DNA from: BM003 sp963783695
Lineage (GTDB): Bacteria; Pseudomonadota; Gammaproteobacteria; Steroidobacterales; BM003
Length of the DNA stretch: 64,000 nt
Assembly (NCBI GenBank): GCA_963783695.1
Contig: CAWAOM010000001.1
Span: 186,001 to 250,000, forward strand
Reading direction: 5' to 3'
Below, piece after piece: positions 8,321 to 16,399 of this stretch (positions are counted from its first letter, which is position 1; every line of letters starts with the position of its first letter). The position numbers were made by a program, and so were the translations under genes. The notes under the pieces were generated by a model that was not told the origin of the DNA, searched no databases, and saw nothing but the letters and a program-made list of their open reading frames with translations.

Positions 8321-8349
8321 ACGGGCCCGGAGATTTTCTCCGGGCCCGT
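8321..8349 (+). terminator. Strong hairpin terminator after the porin gene
   Basis: A perfect 13-bp stem (8321-8333 with 8337-8349) and a TTT loop start 26 bases after the porin stop, followed by a short T-rich stretch (TTCGTGTTT). It insulates the porin gene from phoU, which has its own promoter. Confidence 0.85.
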
Positions 8350-8378
8350 TCGTGTTTGTGGCGGCCTCCGCATTGGGC

Positions 8379-8412
8379 ATATCATCAAGCTGTAATAACC
8401 ATTCACTATTTT
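8379..8412 (+). promoter_or_regulatory. Candidate Pho box and -10 for phoU
   Basis: ATATCAT (8379-8385) and CTGTAAT (8390-8396) are separated by 4 bases and match CTGTCAT at 5 and 6 of 7 positions. TATTTT (8407-8412) follows after exactly 10 bases, the same geometry as at the porin gene. The site lies about 90 bases upstream of the phoU start. Confidence 0.65.
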
Positions 8413-8483
8413 CACAAGGACAGGCATTCGCGGCCGGCTATCGCTGCAAATACGCCAGATCCGAATCAGAGAGTGAAGATGCC

Positions 8484-9203
8484 ATGGATACGACGGAATT
8501 CTCAGGACATATTTCGCGCGGGTTCAACGATGAGCTGGAAGCGCTGCGGTCGAAGGTCCTGGAGATGGGCGGTCTGGTCGAGAAGCAGATCGAAGGTGCC
8601 ATCGACGCGGTCGTCAAGGGCGACAGCGATCTTGGGCTCGAGATCGCAGACAAGGACGAGCGTGTCAACAAGCTGGAAGTCGAAATCGACTCAGAGTGCG
8701 CGCGAATTCTCGCGCTGCGGTCACCGACCGCGGTCGACCTTCGTCTTATCCTCGCGGTGATCAAGATCATCACCGATCTCGAAAGGATGGGTGATGAGGC
8801 CAAGCGCGTCGGCATAATCGGTTCGCATCTGGCCTCGACAGAGCGTCCCGCCAACAGTTATCGCGAGGTGAAGAATCTCGGTGCGCTGGTCAAGATAATG
8901 GTGCGCGATGCGCTGGATGCATTCGCGCGGGGCGACGAACAGGCGGCAGCCAGCGTCAAGAAGCAGGATCGCGCGATCGACGAGGAATATGACGCAGTTT
9001 CTCGTCAATCCGTCACGTTCATGCTGGAGGATCCGCGAACCATCAGCCGTGTCCTTGACGTCATGTGGGTGATCCGGGCGTTGGAACGTATCGGTGATCA
9101 TGCAAAAAACGTTTGTGAACACGTGGTGTACATGTCTGCCGGCCAGATTGTCGCGCATGGTGATATCGATGCGATCGCGGCAACCGTGTCCCGGCCCAAG
9201 TGA
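8484..9203 (+). CDS. phoU: Phosphate signalling protein PhoU
   Basis: PhoU links the Pst transporter to PhoR and keeps the kinase off when phosphate is plentiful. The 239-residue product shows the two symmetric three-helix repeats and the metal-binding motifs DLERMGDEAKRV and ALERIGDHAKNVCEH. An open frame extends upstream to 8352, but it would cross the Pho box, so ATG 8484 is taken. PhoU genes usually follow pstB; here phoU stands with the porin 2.4 kb upstream of pstS and has its own candidate PhoB site. Confidence 0.95.
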   Translation: MDTTEFSGHISRGFNDELEALRSKVLEMGGLVEKQIEGAIDAVVKGDSDLGLEIADKDERVNKLEVEIDSECARILALRSPTAVDLRLILAVIKIITDLERMGDEAKRVGIIGSHLASTERPANSYREVKNLGALVKIMVRDALDAFARGDEQAAASVKKQDRAIDEEYDAVSRQSVTFMLEDPRTISRVLDVMWVIRALERIGDHAKNVCEHVVYMSAGQIVAHGDIDAIAATVSRPK

Positions 9204-9321
9204 TTTCCCGAGAGGCGGTTTGACTCTGAACTGCCACGCCGGTTCTTTCGGCCATAGCCATCTGTTGTACTATCCCCGCTTTTGCAGCGAGAGCCGCACC
9301 TGAGTCGTTTGCGGGGGAACC

Positions 9322-9825
9322 ATGGCAGTAACGAGAAAAATGGCGAATGGCACAGGTGTTTTGGCCTGCGCCGCCTGCATGACATACGCCTTGTTCGCGC
9401 AATATGTGTTGGGTCTCGATCCATGCCCCTTATGTATCTTGCAGAGAGTCGCGATGATCGCGCTCGGGTTCGTGTTTCTGGTGGCGTTCCTGCATGACCC
9501 GGGGCGGACCGGCGCGAGGATTTACGGTGTCTTGATCTTTCTCGCCGCGGCAGCAGGCGGCTCAATCTCGGCGCGCCACGTCTGGCTGCAGAATCTGCCG
9601 CCGAGCGAGGTTCCGGACTGTGGCCCGGGCCTTGAATACATGCTCAGTTCGTTTCCGCTGGCAGAGACCCTCAACATGGTCCTGTCGGGGTCAGGAGAAT
9701 GTGCCGACACGGTCTGGTCCTTTCTCGGATTCAGTATGCCAGCATGGGTTTTCGCCAGTTTTGTGTTTCTCGGTGTCGCCGGGTTTTTGTCCAATTTGCA
9801 CCTTGACCGGCCTGCCACGGACTGA
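9322..9825 (+). CDS. dsbB: Disulfide bond formation protein DsbB
   Basis: DsbB is an inner-membrane quinone reductase that reoxidises DsbA in the periplasm. The 167-residue protein has four hydrophobic segments and the two redox pairs: C35-x-x-C38 (DPCPLCILQR) and C100/C127 in the second periplasmic loop. R42 after the first pair is also typical. The ATG follows GGGGGAACC. It converges on dapE with 33 bases between the stops. dsbA is not in the window. Confidence 0.93.
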   Translation: MAVTRKMANGTGVLACAACMTYALFAQYVLGLDPCPLCILQRVAMIALGFVFLVAFLHDPGRTGARIYGVLIFLAAAAGGSISARHVWLQNLPPSEVPDCGPGLEYMLSSFPLAETLNMVLSGSGECADTVWSFLGFSMPAWVFASFVFLGVAGFLSNLHLDRPATD

Positions 9826-9858
9826 TTGCCCGGCCCCGTCTTTAAAGCCGCGCCGAAC

Positions 9859-11004
9859 TCAGGCTTTGCCACCGAGCAGCTGGTCGAGTAATTCACGATA
9901 AATCAGCGCGAGCGCCTCGATGTCTGCGACCGCCGCGCACTCATCGGCCCGGTGAATCGTCTCGTTGCGCAGACCCAGCTCCACAACCTGCGCTCCGGTT
10001 GGAGCGACGAAACGCCCATCGGAGGTACCGCCACCGGTGGATTTCTCCGCGACCTGTCCGGTTATCTCCCGCACGGCGGCGCAGGTTGCCGCGATGAGAA
10101 CCCCGTCTTCGGTGAGAAACGGCTCACCCGAGAGCGTCCAGTCGAGGGCGAAAGCGACTCCCAGGGTAACGAGCTCCTGTTCGACCCTTCGTCTTAGCTC
10201 CGCAGCCGTGACCGCGGTCGAATAACGAAAGCCGAATTCGATCTCGAGTTCTCCGGGGATCACATTCAGCGCACCAGTGCCGCCGCGGATATTGGAAATC
10301 TGACACGATGTTGGCGGAAAATAATCGTCGCCGTCGTCCCATGATGTGTGACTGAGCATGTGGATCACTGTGCTCGCTGCGTGGATGGGATTGCTGGCTT
10401 TTTCGGGGTAAGCGACGTGGCCCTGTTTGCCTTGCAGGCGGAGATGACCATACAGCGAGCCGCGCCGCCCGACCCGTATTGCGTCGCCAACCTGCTGGTC
10501 GCTGGACGGCTCGCCCACGATGCACCAGTCTATGGTTTCATCGCGTGCGGCAAGTGTCTGAATTACCCTGCGTGTGCCGTCAATGGCAGGGCCTTCTTCG
10601 TCACTGGTCAGAAGCAAGGCGATCGAGCCGGCGGGCGCCGGGGTCGCTTCCAGGAATCGCTCGATGGCGATCAGCATGGCCGCGATTGCACCTTTCATGT
10701 CGGCGCTGCCACGACCATACAAAATTCCGTCACGGATCTCCGGCTCGAATGGACTTGAGGACCACGAATCTTCCGGCCCGGCCGGGACGACGTCGGTGTG
10801 ACCGAGAAAACACAGCAGCGGACCTTTGTCGCCGCGCCGCGCCCACAAATTGCTCACGTCGCCGAAGGGCATTGCTTCGCAGGAAAACCCAAGCGGTTCG
10901 AGACGGGCGGCAATGAGGTCGAGGCAACCCGCGTCTGCCGGTGTCACTGATGGCCGCGCGATCAGATCCTGTGCGAGCCGGACAAGCGGGTCATGGCTAT
11001 TCAC
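9859..11004 (-). CDS. dapE: Succinyl-diaminopimelate desuccinylase
   Basis: DapE is a dinuclear zinc hydrolase in lysine and meso-diaminopimelate synthesis. The 381-residue product carries the M20 metal motifs GHTDVVP (H69), GRGSADMKG (D102), SDEEGP (E136/E137) and the C-terminal LGLRNETIHRADE. The frame opens earlier (11043), but the GTG at 11004 has GGAGGT five bases upstream and gives the usual length (E. coli 375). It overlaps the YffB-like gene by eight bases; yffB-dapE pairing is conserved in Gammaproteobacteria. dapD, from the same pathway, is 8.8 kb away. Confidence 0.94.
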   Translation of the reverse strand: MNSHDPLVRLAQDLIARPSVTPADAGCLDLIAARLEPLGFSCEAMPFGDVSNLWARRGDKGPLLCFLGHTDVVPAGPEDSWSSSPFEPEIRDGILYGRGSADMKGAIAAMLIAIERFLEATPAPAGSIALLLTSDEEGPAIDGTRRVIQTLAARDETIDWCIVGEPSSDQQVGDAIRVGRRGSLYGHLRLQGKQGHVAYPEKASNPIHAASTVIHMLSHTSWDDGDDYFPPTSCQISNIRGGTGALNVIPGELEIEFGFRYSTAVTAAELRRRVEQELVTLGVAFALDWTLSGEPFLTEDGVLIAATCAAVREITGQVAEKSTGGGTSDGRFVAPTGAQVVELGLRNETIHRADECAAVADIEALALIYRELLDQLLGGKA

Positions 11005-11353
11005 CGAAGACCTCCGCGTAGCGGTCGGGTGCGAAGCCGACAACGACGGTGGAGTCGGCGACCAGCACCGGACGCTTGATCAATGTCGGGTTGGCGGCGG
11101 CCAGTTCAACGGCGCTGGTTGCGTCGCAGGAGGTCCTGGTTTGCGCGTCCAGATTGCGCCATGTGGTGCTGCGACGATTGAGGAAAGTCTGCCATCCGAC
11201 CGCGTTGCACCACGCGCTGAGCGTCGCCGTGTCCGGAGTATCAGTGCGGATGTCCACGAATGCATGATCGATCGACCGGGCGCGGAGCCAGCGCCGCGCC
11301 TTGCGGCAACTGTCACAGGACGTCAGCCCATACAGGCGGATTTCGCTTCTCAT
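10997..11353 (-). CDS. yffB: ArsC/Spx-family protein YffB
   Basis: The 118-residue thioredoxin-fold protein has a C13-x-x-C16 motif (YGLTSCDSCRKARRWL) near the N-terminus and the KRPVLV-type block (LIKRPVLVADSTVVVGF) of the ArsC/Spx superfamily. E. coli YffB is of this class; it looks like a glutathione-dependent thiol reductase, but its cellular role is not settled. It is the first gene of a two-gene operon with dapE. It is not expected to be an arsenate reductase, since no arsenic genes are nearby. Confidence 0.85.
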   Translation of the reverse strand: MRSEIRLYGLTSCDSCRKARRWLRARSIDHAFVDIRTDTPDTATLSAWCNAVGWQTFLNRRSTTWRNLDAQTRTSCDATSAVELAAANPTLIKRPVLVADSTVVVGFAPDRYAEVFGE

Positions 11354-11429
11354 TTTTTGCAGGTTCTTTGTTTAGCCAGATACGCTAATTAACTAATTAC
11401 TTTAACAAAAACGACTGCGGCCGCTCGAT

Positions 11430-11458
11430 TTCAATGTGCCGGAAGACACATATATAAC
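11430..11458 (+). promoter_or_regulatory. Weak candidate promoter in the yffB-pstS intergenic region
   Basis: The 242 bases between yffB (minus) and pstS (plus) must hold divergent promoters. TTCAAT (11430-11435), a 17-base spacer and TATAAC (11453-11458) could drive pstS with a leader of about 130 bases. I found no convincing Pho box here. AT-rich sequence at 11386-11412 could hold the yffB promoter. Confidence 0.25.
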
Positions 11459-11595
11459 GCGCCACCGCAATATTTCCTTAACAATCGTTCACTACCTTCT
11501 GCGGGACGAAACAGGGGCGGATTCTCGTTCCGCCTACAACACATGCGGCGAACCCGGCTGGGGCGTTGCAAATCGCAAATATTTGGAGGTTCCTC

Positions 11596-12648
11596 GTGAT
11601 CAAGAAAACTCTGGCCGCGGCCGCCCTTGCGACTCTGGCCGTCGGCAGCATCGCGTATGCCCAGACCGCTCGCGACTACATCTTTGTCGTCGGTTCGTCC
11701 ACAGTGTATCCGTTCGCTACCGTCGTCGCCGAGAATTTCGGCAAGAAGACCAGCTTCAAAACACCGAAAATCGAATCTACCGGTTCTGGCGGCGGTCTGA
11801 AGCTGTTCTGCGCGGGCGTCGGTGTGGAGCACCCCGATATCACCAACTCCTCGCGCCGGATCAAGCAGTCTGAAGTCGATCAGTGCGCTGACAATGGCGT
11901 GACCAATATCGTCGAGGTGAAGATCGGTTACGACGGCATCGTACTGGCCAACTCGAAGAAGGGTAAAGAGTTCAGCGTATCGCTGAAAGATATTTTCCTT
12001 GCGCTGGCCAAGGATATTCCGTCGGGGGCGGACGGCAACATGATTCCCAACCCAAACAAGACCTGGAAAGACGTAAATCCGGCACTGCCGGATTTGGCGA
12101 TCGAGGTGCTTGGCCCGCCGCCGACCTCCGGCACCCGTGATGCGTTTGCCGAACTTGCGCTTGAGGGAGGATGCAAGTCGTTTGCCTGGATCAAGGAGAT
12201 GAAGAAGGCCGACAAGAACAAATACAAGACGATTTGCCACACGGTCCGTGAGGACGGCGCCTATGTCGAAGCCGGCGAGAACGACAACCTGATTGTGCAG
12301 AAACTGGTGGCCAATCCGTCTGCCCTGGGCGTATTCGGGTTCAGTTTTCTCGACCAGAATACCGATAAATTACATGGATCCAGGATTGACGGCGTCGCGC
12401 CTGAGTTCGACTCCATTGCGGATGGCAGTTACCCGGTCTCGCGGCCGCTGTACTTTTATGTGAAGAAAGCGCACGTTGGCGTGATCCCCGGCATCGCCGA
12501 ATTTCTCGATGAGTTTACTGCGGAAGACACCTGGGGCCCCGATGGTTACCTGTCGGATCGCGGCTTGATTCCGCTGCCGGACCCGGAGCGCAAGGCCGTC
12601 GCCAAGAGCGTCAAGAGCCTTGATAACCTGCAACTGGCAGCAAACTGA
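11596..12648 (+). CDS. pstS: Phosphate ABC transporter substrate-binding protein
   Basis: The 350-residue periplasmic protein starts with a signal peptide (residues 1-22, cut before QTARDY) and has the phosphate-binding blocks VVGSSTVYPF near the N-terminus, ESTGSGGGLKLFC, PDITNSSRRI and GPPPTSGTRDAFAEL. It belongs to the PstS family found in marine and alphaproteobacteria rather than the E. coli-like type. GTG 11596 has a perfect GGAGGT five bases upstream (11585-11590). The permease and ATPase genes follow. Confidence 0.93.
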   Translation: MIKKTLAAAALATLAVGSIAYAQTARDYIFVVGSSTVYPFATVVAENFGKKTSFKTPKIESTGSGGGLKLFCAGVGVEHPDITNSSRRIKQSEVDQCADNGVTNIVEVKIGYDGIVLANSKKGKEFSVSLKDIFLALAKDIPSGADGNMIPNPNKTWKDVNPALPDLAIEVLGPPPTSGTRDAFAELALEGGCKSFAWIKEMKKADKNKYKTICHTVREDGAYVEAGENDNLIVQKLVANPSALGVFGFSFLDQNTDKLHGSRIDGVAPEFDSIADGSYPVSRPLYFYVKKAHVGVIPGIAEFLDEFTAEDTWGPDGYLSDRGLIPLPDPERKAVAKSVKSLDNLQLAAN

Positions 12649-12696
12649 CAGAGACGCCCTGATGTCGGTTCACTATGGACCGATGCGTAACACTTT

Positions 12697-12730
12697 GCGG
12701 GCGGCGACCGATTCAGCGGTCGCTGCCCGC
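12697..12730 (+). other. Stable hairpin between pstS and pstC
   Basis: A 14-bp stem (12697-12710 with 12717-12730, one G-U pair, loop ATTCAG) lies 48 bases after the pstS stop and is followed by ATTATTGATTTA rather than a pure T run. It could end part of the transcripts or protect the pstS message, giving more binding protein than membrane components. That function is inferred from position. Confidence 0.6.
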
Positions 12731-12768
12731 ATTATTGATTTAACGATTCCAAAGGCTGGTGTCGGTCA

Positions 12769-14157
12769 ATGCAGGCTACCTCACTGATTCTCGTTCTGCT
12801 GCTGCTCAGTGCTGCCGCGTACTATTTCGGCAAGCGCAGATCGCTGCTGGTCGCGGATAGCCACGGTGGCGTTAAAAATCTGCATTCGCTTCCCGGCTAC
12901 TATGGAGCGTGGGTCGCGTTCTGGGCAGTGGTTCCTGCATTGCTAATGTTGTTGGCGTGGAAGACCATCGAGCCAGGCGCTTTGGATGCGATGTTGATTG
13001 GCGATCTGCCCGCGGAGATGCGTGAGCAGGCACCCGGACGAGTCGGCCTGCTCGTCAACGACATCAAGAATCTGGCCAGCGGCAACGTGACTTCGGGAGA
13101 GGTCACCGCGGAAATTCAGGCCGCGGCGGACCGCTACAAGGATCTGCGCAGTTCGAGCAGCATCGCGATGACGCTGCTTGCCCTTGCGATGCTGGGTATC
13201 GGTGGAATCTGGACCTATCGCAGGATACACCCGGACGTGCGGGCGCGAAACGAGGTCGAACGCTACGTGAGAATCACGCTTATCGTTTGCTCCAGCATCG
13301 CAATACTCACTACACTCGGCATTGTTCTGTCGGTACTGTTTGAGGCCATACGATTTTTCCAGAAGGTGCCGTGGACCGAATTCCTGTTCGGAACGCAGTG
13401 GAGTCCGCAGACGGCGATTCGGGCCGACCAGGTGGGCTCGTCAGGTGCCTTCGGTTCGGTACCGCTGTTTACCGGTACGATGCTGATCGCAACGATCGCG
13501 ATGATTGTTGCGGCCCCGATCGGGTTGATGTCTGCAATCTACCTGGTTGAGTATGCAAATCGTAATGTGCGGGCAGTTGCGAAACCGCTGCTCGAAATAC
13601 TCGCGGGAATCCCAACGGTGGTATATGGGTTTTTTGCGGCGCTGACGGTCGCACCGCTGGTGCGTACTCTCGGCACGTCCGTGGGTCTCGATGTGGCATC
13701 GGAGAGCGCACTCGCTGCCGGTCTGGTGATGGGCATCATGATTATCCCGTTTGTCTCCTCGCTTTCCGACGATGTGATCAATGCAGTGCCGCAGGCAATG
13801 CGAGATGGCGCCTATGCTTTGGGTGCCACCAAGTCGGAGACGGTCCGCCAGGTCGTGATCCCTGCAGCATTGCCCGGTATCGTCGGCGGCCTGCTGCTGG
13901 CGATTTCGCGCGCTATCGGCGAGACGATGATCGTTGTCATGGCGGCAGGGCTTGCCGCCAACCTGACCGCCAATCCGTTGAGCGCGGTGACTACCGTGAC
14001 GGTGCAAATTGTTACGCTGCTGACCGGTGATCAGGAATTCGACAGCGCCAAGACGCTGGCCGCTTTCGCTCTCGGGCTGGTCCTCTTCATCCTGACGCTC
14101 GGGCTGAACGTCGTTGCCCTGCATGTCGTCCGCAAATATCGTGAGCAATATGAGTAA
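12769..14157 (+). CDS. pstC: Phosphate ABC transporter permease PstC
   Basis: The 462-residue inner-membrane protein is much longer than E. coli PstC (319). The C-terminal part (from about 165) is a standard MetI-type permease with an EAA loop (YALGATKSETVRQVVIPAALPG). The N-terminal 160 residues add two hydrophobic segments (about 4-17 and 43-63), a soluble loop that includes KNLASGNVTSGEVTAEIQ, and a third membrane segment. Such extensions occur in other PstC proteins paired with a large PstA. The stop overlaps pstA by eight bases. Confidence 0.92.
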   Translation: MQATSLILVLLLLSAAAYYFGKRRSLLVADSHGGVKNLHSLPGYYGAWVAFWAVVPALLMLLAWKTIEPGALDAMLIGDLPAEMREQAPGRVGLLVNDIKNLASGNVTSGEVTAEIQAAADRYKDLRSSSSIAMTLLALAMLGIGGIWTYRRIHPDVRARNEVERYVRITLIVCSSIAILTTLGIVLSVLFEAIRFFQKVPWTEFLFGTQWSPQTAIRADQVGSSGAFGSVPLFTGTMLIATIAMIVAAPIGLMSAIYLVEYANRNVRAVAKPLLEILAGIPTVVYGFFAALTVAPLVRTLGTSVGLDVASESALAAGLVMGIMIIPFVSSLSDDVINAVPQAMRDGAYALGATKSETVRQVVIPAALPGIVGGLLLAISRAIGETMIVVMAAGLAANLTANPLSAVTTVTVQIVTLLTGDQEFDSAKTLAAFALGLVLFILTLGLNVVALHVVRKYREQYE

Positions 14158-15460
14158 CAGCAACAAACTGACAGCTGCCGATCGCCCGGCGATCGCCGAT
14201 AAGGTGCGGGAGTCGCTTGGCAAACGTTATCGCGCGGAGCAGAGATTCAAGCTATACGGGATCATTGCCATTACGATGGCGATCTTGTTTCTTGGTTTCC
14301 TGTTTACGTCGATCATCACACGTGGAATCAGCGCGTTTCAGGCTACCTATGTCAACCTCGAAATCAACTTCGACGAATCCGTAATCGATGCGGATGGCGG
14401 GCGCGACCCCGAGGATCTCTACAAGGTCAGTTATCGCGGTATTCTGCGGCAGAGTCTTCAGGACCTGTTCCCCGGGGCGAGTGGCAGGAAAGAGCGTCGC
14501 GCACTTCTGGCGCTGATTAGTAACGGTGCAGAGTTTCAACTGCGTGACCTGGTGGTGGCAAACCCGGATCTTATCGGTACCCGGCAGAACGTCTGGTTGC
14601 TCGCGGCCGCCGAGGTAGATGCGATCGTCAAGGGCCAGGTCAATCTCGATCTGGATCAGTCGCAACGGCGGTTGTCGGATCAGCAAGTTGGCTGGATCGA
14701 GCGATTGCAAGCGGACGACCGGGTGGAAAGCCGCTTCAACACTACGCTTTTCACCAACGGCGATTCCCGTGACCCTGAGCAGGCGGGTCTGCGGGTGGCG
14801 CTGCTGGGGTCGTTTTACACCCTGATCGTGACGCTTGCGTTGTCATTTCCCATCGGTGTCGCCGCGGCCGTCTATCTTGAGGAGTTTGCTCCGAAAAACA
14901 AATGGACCGATCTGATCGAGGTCAACATCAACAATCTCGCTGCGGTGCCGTCGATTGTTTTCGGGCTGCTCGGTCTGGCAGTGTTCATCAATTTATTCGG
15001 ACTGCCGCGTTCGGCGCCGCTTGTGGGCGGGCTGGTTCTGACTCTGATGACATTGCCGACCATCATCATCGCCAGCCGCGCGGCTCTGAAGTCCGTGCCG
15101 CCCTCGATACGGGAGGCTGCGCTGGGTGTGGGAGCATCGCAAACACAAGCCATCACCCACCATGTTTTGCCGCTGGCGATGCCGGGTATGCTCACCGGGA
15201 CGATTATCGGCATGGCGCAGGCGCTGGGCGAGACGGCGCCGTTGCTGATGATCGGGATGATCGCGTTTATCGTCGATCCGCCATCCGGCATTACCGACCC
15301 TGCAACCGTGCTGCCTGTGCAGATCTATCTTTGGGCCGATAGCCCGGAGCGGGGTTTCGTTGCAAAAACCTCCGCGGCCATCATGGTGCTGCTGGGGTTC
15401 CTGATTTTGATGAACGCGATTGCGGTATTCCTTCGCAGGCGTTTCGAACGGCGTTGGTAG
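14150..15460 (+). CDS. pstA: Phosphate ABC transporter permease PstA with DUF3333-type N-terminus
   Basis: The 436-residue protein has an N-terminal membrane segment (about residues 38-62), a periplasmic loop of about 160 residues, then the MetI permease domain with EAA motif (EAALGVGASQTQAITHHVLP). The added loop matches the DUF3333 architecture. The frame opens at 14114, but ATG 14150 keeps the overlap with pstC short (ATGAGTAA). It would pair with PstC to form the membrane channel. Confidence 0.92.
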   Translation: MSNSNKLTAADRPAIADKVRESLGKRYRAEQRFKLYGIIAITMAILFLGFLFTSIITRGISAFQATYVNLEINFDESVIDADGGRDPEDLYKVSYRGILRQSLQDLFPGASGRKERRALLALISNGAEFQLRDLVVANPDLIGTRQNVWLLAAAEVDAIVKGQVNLDLDQSQRRLSDQQVGWIERLQADDRVESRFNTTLFTNGDSRDPEQAGLRVALLGSFYTLIVTLALSFPIGVAAAVYLEEFAPKNKWTDLIEVNINNLAAVPSIVFGLLGLAVFINLFGLPRSAPLVGGLVLTLMTLPTIIIASRAALKSVPPSIREAALGVGASQTQAITHHVLPLAMPGMLTGTIIGMAQALGETAPLLMIGMIAFIVDPPSGITDPATVLPVQIYLWADSPERGFVAKTSAAIMVLLGFLILMNAIAVFLRRRFERRW

Positions 15461-15502
15461 AGCATTGATGTTATTCTCAATATGCGATCTGGAGTTGCGA
15501 TA

Positions 15503-16375
15503 ATGAGCGAGGCGACGACCTTGACCGATCCGGTTGTTTCGGCACAGACACGTGTGCCCGAGATGTCGATTGCGGATATCGAGTTACCGAAAGAGACGGT
15601 TGGCGATATCACCGCGAAGAGTCCGGCTATGACCGCACGCAATGTCGATGTCTTCTATGCCGACAAGCATGCCATTATCGACGTCAGTCTTGATATCGGC
15701 CTCAATGAGGTTGTGGCGATGATTGGCCCCTCCGGCTGTGGCAAGTCGACCTTTCTGCGCTGTCTCAATCGGATGAATGACACCATCGATATTTGTCGGG
15801 TCAGCGGCGATATCAAACTCGAAGGCGATGATATCTACGACAAGTCGATGGATGTGGTTCTGCTGCGGGCGCGGGTCGGCATGGTTTTCCAGAAACCCAA
15901 CCCTTTTCCCAAATCGATTTTCGAAAATGTCGCATACGGCCCGCGCATACACGGACTCGCCAGCGACAAGACGGAACTCGAGGAAATCGTGCATAACAGC
16001 CTGGAGCGGGCCGGGTTGCTGAAAGAAGTGAAAGACCGGCTCGATCAACCAGGGACGGGATTGTCGGGTGGTCAGCAACAGCGTCTGTGTATCGCCCGTA
16101 CGATCGCGGTAAACCCCGATGTGATCCTGATGGACGAGCCATGCTCGGCGCTCGACCCGATCGCAACGGCACGTATTGAAGACCTGATTGACGAGTTAAA
16201 GCAGAATTATTCGATTGCAATCGTGACCCACTCGATGCAGCAGGCCGCCCGCGTTTCTCAGAGAACGGCCTATTTTCACCTCGGTCACCTCGTCGAAGTC
16301 GGCGCGACAGATCAGATTTTTACCAATCCGCAGACCAAGCTGACCGAAGACTACATCACCGGTCGTTTCGGCTGA
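15503..16375 (+). CDS. pstB: Phosphate ABC transporter ATP-binding protein
   Basis: PstB drives phosphate import and, with PhoU, signals to PhoR. The 290-residue protein has Walker A GPSGCGKST, the PstB-specific FLRCLNRMND, Q-loop VFQKPNPFPKSI, signature LSGGQQQRL, Walker B VILMDEPCSALDP and H-loop VTHSM. About 45 residues precede the ATPase core. ATG 15503 is chosen over 15482 because GGAGT lies just upstream. It is the last gene of pstSCAB; the usual phoU is not downstream. Confidence 0.95.
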   Translation: MSEATTLTDPVVSAQTRVPEMSIADIELPKETVGDITAKSPAMTARNVDVFYADKHAIIDVSLDIGLNEVVAMIGPSGCGKSTFLRCLNRMNDTIDICRVSGDIKLEGDDIYDKSMDVVLLRARVGMVFQKPNPFPKSIFENVAYGPRIHGLASDKTELEEIVHNSLERAGLLKEVKDRLDQPGTGLSGGQQQRLCIARTIAVNPDVILMDEPCSALDPIATARIEDLIDELKQNYSIAIVTHSMQQAARVSQRTAYFHLGHLVEVGATDQIFTNPQTKLTEDYITGRFG

Positions 16376-16399
16376 GTGGCGATCGCGTCGTCCGCGACA

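Noticed and set aside
11354..11595. Possible Pho box upstream of pstS
   Set aside because: No pair of 7-base repeats with an 11-base period matched CTGTCAT well; candidates such as CTTAACA/TTCACTA scored 3 of 7 or less, unlike those at the porin and phoU genes.
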